NCBI RefSeq assembly: GCF_000025625.1
Contig: NC_013922.1
Coordinates: 1,984,001-2,048,000 of the forward strand
Reading direction: 5' to 3'
Source of the DNA: Natrialba magadii ATCC 43099
Lineage (GTDB): Archaea; Halobacteriota; Halobacteria; Halobacteriales; Natrialbaceae
DNA length: 64,000 bases
The position numbers were made by a program, and so were the translations under genes. The notes below the pieces were generated by a model, which worked only from the letters and a program-made list of their open reading frames with translations, was not told the origin of the DNA and did not search any database. Below are positions 61,927 through 64,000 of this stretch, in pieces (the first letter of the stretch is position 1; each line of letters begins with the position of its first letter).

Positions 61927-62685
61927 ATGACACCGCTCCCCTTTACGATCGACTTCCACGTCCACTCGGACGACTCCTACGACGGCCACGAACCGATCGA
62001 ACTGATTCTCGAGCACGCGACGGATATCGGTCTCGACGGCGTCGTCATCACGGACCACGACGAGATCGGTGAATCACTCCGTGCGGCGGAGTTAGCACCG
62101 GAGTACGGACTCATCGGTATTCCGGGCGTCGAAGTCTCGACACGTCACGGCCACCTTCTCGCGATCGGGGTCGAAGAGCGACCGGACCCCGGTCGGCCGT
62201 TTATGGACACCGTCGAGACGGTCCGCGAATTCGGTGGGATTGCAATCGTTCCGCACCCGTTTCAGCGTAGCCGCCACGGCGTCCGCAAGCGCCACATCAA
62301 GGATGCAGACGCAATCGAGACGTACAACTCGATGCTCTTTACGGGGTATCGCAACCGCCGAGCGCGGACGTTCGCTCGCCGCCGCGGATATCCCGAGATC
62401 GGTGCGAGCGACGCTCACTATCTCCCGAACGTCGGCAAAGCGTATACTGAGATTCTCGTTACGCCGAAACCGGCCGGCAACACACCTTCGAAGGCGGAGA
62501 TCGACGGCGACGACCTCGTCGACGCGATACTCGAGGGGAGAACACAGATTCGCGGGAAGCGAACGCCGGTTCACAAGAGTACGGTTCAGTACGCCAAGGG
62601 TGCAGTTCGCAAGTCGGCCTATATGCTGACCTCGCGTGCGCCGCTCGTGCCGACGGTGCCGGCGTCAATGAATCGGTCACGATAG
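61927..62685 (+). CDS. PHP-domain phosphoesterase
   Basis: A 252-residue PHP-family protein. Metal-binding motifs: DFHVHSDDSYDG, ITDHDEIGE, GVEVSTRHGHLL, VPHPFQ and GASDAHYLPNVG. The family hydrolyses phosphate esters or nucleotides in the cytoplasm with two or three metals; the substrate is unknown. The C-terminal 50 residues are a basic extension. ATG 61927 opens the conserved strand after 6 residues. It is convergent with the RecJ-like gene. Confidence 0.9.
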   Translation: MTPLPFTIDFHVHSDDSYDGHEPIELILEHATDIGLDGVVITDHDEIGESLRAAELAPEYGLIGIPGVEVSTRHGHLLAIGVEERPDPGRPFMDTVETVREFGGIAIVPHPFQRSRHGVRKRHIKDADAIETYNSMLFTGYRNRRARTFARRRGYPEIGASDAHYLPNVGKAYTEILVTPKPAGNTPSKAEIDGDDLVDAILEGRTQIRGKRTPVHKSTVQYAKGAVRKSAYMLTSRAPLVPTVPASMNRSR

Positions 62686-62705
62686 CTATTCGTCGACGAT
62701 CACGA

Positions 62706-62812
62706 GAGCTGTTCGCCGCTGCTCACGGTAGCTGTCGCCGCTGCTCACGGTAGCTGTCGCCGCTGCTCACGGTAGCTGTTCGCCGCTGCTCACGAGAGCT
62801 GCTCGCCGACGA
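62706..62812. repeat. 22-23-base tandem repeat overlapping the 3' end of the RecJ-like gene
   Basis: Four copies of a unit starting AGCTGTTCGCCGCTGCTCAC (22 or 23 bases), the last running into the stop codon and final codons (GEQLS) of the minus-strand gene. The array thus looks like duplicated gene-end sequence. Confidence 0.8.
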
Positions 62813-64000
62813 GTTCGTCCGCGTGCTCAATAAAGTCCGCCTCGTTCCCTTTCGGGACGGTCGCACCGGCCGCCACGTCGTGTCCGCCACCATCTCCGCC
62901 GACAGCGCGTGAGGCCTGTCCCATCACGGCGGAGAGGTCGAGCCCCTTCCGAACCAGACTGTGCGTGCCGCGAGCGGAGACTTTGACCTCCTGATGCTGG
63001 TCGTCCGTTGGCTTCGGGTCTGGGTCCGGGTCCGGGTCCATCCCTGCTCCTGCGTCATCACCCGACTTATCCGCGAACGCGATGATCGGCTTCGAGCGGC
63101 TGATACCCTCGTTGCCCATCGCCATGCCGGCAACGATTCCAACGATCGTTTCACGGATGCGGTCTTCCGCGTGGAACCACTGGAGGTTGTCCGTCTGTGT
63201 CACACCTTCCTCGGTGACGAGGTCGATACCGTTCGAGAGGTTACGCCGGTGGTTCCGTAACAGGGTTCGAGCCTGCTCGAGTGCCGCTCCGCGATCACCG
63301 AGACAGACTGCCAGGCCAACGTCGGCACGCTCATAGCGTGCGGTCGCGTTGAGCAGCGTGGAAAACTCGCTGGCGTCGCGCAGTTCGGTGCCGACAGGTT
63401 CGTCGCACAGGACGTAGGCAGTGCCGACGAGTCGATCGATCTTCCCCGCCGGAACGCCGCGAGAGACGGCTCGCTTGACGAGCGCGCTGGCGACGGTCTG
63501 TTTCTCCTCGGCGGTCAGTTCCGCCCAGCGGCGCCACTCGCCGGCGTCGGAGCCAGTGGCGTCTGCCGGCCGACGCAACTCGAGTGGCAACTCGTCTAAA
63601 AACGAGAGCACCCCGCGTTCGCTGCCGGAGATGCCCGGGATACGAACGTCGGTGGCGTACTCGAGTAGCTTCGGGAGTGGGCGGGTCTGCTTGCCGTAGA
63701 GGGCGAGGTCGGTGCTGGGTTCGACGACGCCGGCGTCGACGCCTTCGGCGACGATGTGTTCGTTTGCGCCGTGGAGTTCGCCGTCGGAGTCTTGCATGTC
63801 GCCGACGGCACCGACGATGGCGAGGGCGGCGAGGTCGCGGTTGTCGGCGCGGGCTGCAGTTTCGCTGCCACCGTCGGGAATGATCGTCTCGTCCGACACC
63901 TCGGCAAGCGCCCGCGCGAGGACGTAACTCGCGCCAGCGCCCGAAAGTTCGGACGCGCCGTTGATACCGAACAGAAGCGGGTTGAGGTGGTAGTCCGTCT
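62790..64000 (-). CDS. DHH/RecJ-like phosphoesterase, 5' end outside the window
   Basis: The visible C-terminal 400 or so residues belong to a haloarchaeal RecJ-like DHH-family protein. The frame stays open to the window edge (YHLNPLLFGINGASELSGAGASYVLARALAEVSDET), so the gene starts beyond base 64000; the GTG at 63899 is internal. The middle has LAALAIVGAVGDMQD typical of the DHH domain end, and the C-terminal VKVSARGTHSLVRKGLDLSAVM ... AVGGDGGGHDVAAGATVP is the DHHA1 substrate-binding domain. The N-terminal DHH motif itself is not visible. An Asp/Pro run (MDPDPDPDPKP) interrupts DHHA1. Likely a single-strand nuclease or nanoRNase. Confidence 0.88.
   Translation of the reverse strand, partial: TDYHLNPLLFGINGASELSGAGASYVLARALAEVSDETIIPDGGSETAARADNRDLAALAIVGAVGDMQDSDGELHGANEHIVAEGVDAGVVEPSTDLALYGKQTRPLPKLLEYATDVRIPGISGSERGVLSFLDELPLELRRPADATGSDAGEWRRWAELTAEEKQTVASALVKRAVSRGVPAGKIDRLVGTAYVLCDEPVGTELRDASEFSTLLNATARYERADVGLAVCLGDRGAALEQARTLLRNHRRNLSNGIDLVTEEGVTQTDNLQWFHAEDRIRETIVGIVAGMAMGNEGISRSKPIIAFADKSGDDAGAGMDPDPDPDPKPTDDQHQEVKVSARGTHSLVRKGLDLSAVMGQASRAVGGDGGGHDVAAGATVPKGNEADFIEHADELVGEQLS

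Noticed and set aside
63712-63899. Start of the RecJ-like gene at GTG 63899
   Set aside because: The frame remains open and conserved-looking to the window edge, so 63899 is an internal valine codon.

Overview
The window comes from an extremely halophilic archaeon (class Halobacteria), most likely a member of the Natrialbaceae; the genus cannot be fixed from sequence alone. The evidence is a GC-rich genome, strongly acidic proteins, Tat-type lipoprotein signals, many apparently leaderless genes with a TATA-like box about 25-30 bases before the start codon, and family-level archaeal or haloarchaeal genes (Hel308, Hef, PolD large subunit, Cgi121, PurO, HTH-10 regulator, DICT-domain protein, PGF-CTERM surface protein).

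Layout. Bases 1-9,600 hold small membrane and zinc-finger proteins, a GIY-YIG protein, a flavin reductase, a phosphohexomutase, CysE, a phosphoesterase, PurO, a duplicated-HNH protein, tRNA-Gln(CUG) and a rhodanese lipoprotein. Bases 9,600-17,500 hold an Old Yellow Enzyme, the hel308-cgi121 pair, a universal stress protein, a PiT phosphate transporter and a DICT/winged-helix pair. Bases 17,500-18,130 are a repeat island. Bases 18,270-28,900 hold a ferredoxin, an HTH-10 regulator, a P450, a HAD hydrolase, malate dehydrogenase, small enzymes, an antiporter and an HTTM protein. Bases 29,100-40,640 hold hef, an MFS transporter, a penicillin-binding-protein-4-like peptidase, membrane proteins, and the CBS protein-glyS pair. 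Bases 40,750-52,700 hold the PPC-polC operon with a mini-intein, a BASS transporter/FAD oxidoreductase/PanE neighbourhood and a NifU-like protein. Bases 53,600-61,800 hold the most distinctive locus. The right end has a PHP protein and a RecJ-like DHH protein cut by the window edge.

The most interesting locus is 53,652-61,768. Three consecutive exported proteins carry a previously unnamed (to me) roughly 120-residue histidine-containing domain (domain A, four copies). The largest of them also carries two copies of a second domain (domain B), and one copy of domain B is inserted in the histidine-loop position of the neighbouring ZnuA/TroA-type metal-binding lipoprotein. An ABC-3 permease follows, but no ATPase is present. 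The architecture looks like a surface-to-transporter metal relay, formally similar to the actinobacterial anchored-repeat ABC transporters. Metal specificity (zinc is the best guess) is inferred.

Other notable features: a 213-residue mini-intein splitting the catalytic CDGDED motif of PolD, with an AT-rich tract running on into the C-extein; two families of short palindromic MITE-like elements, one of them sitting exactly at gene 3' ends and the other present once in a form swollen by a 55-bp minisatellite; several other short tandem repeats; and acidic low-complexity inserts in otherwise conserved enzymes.
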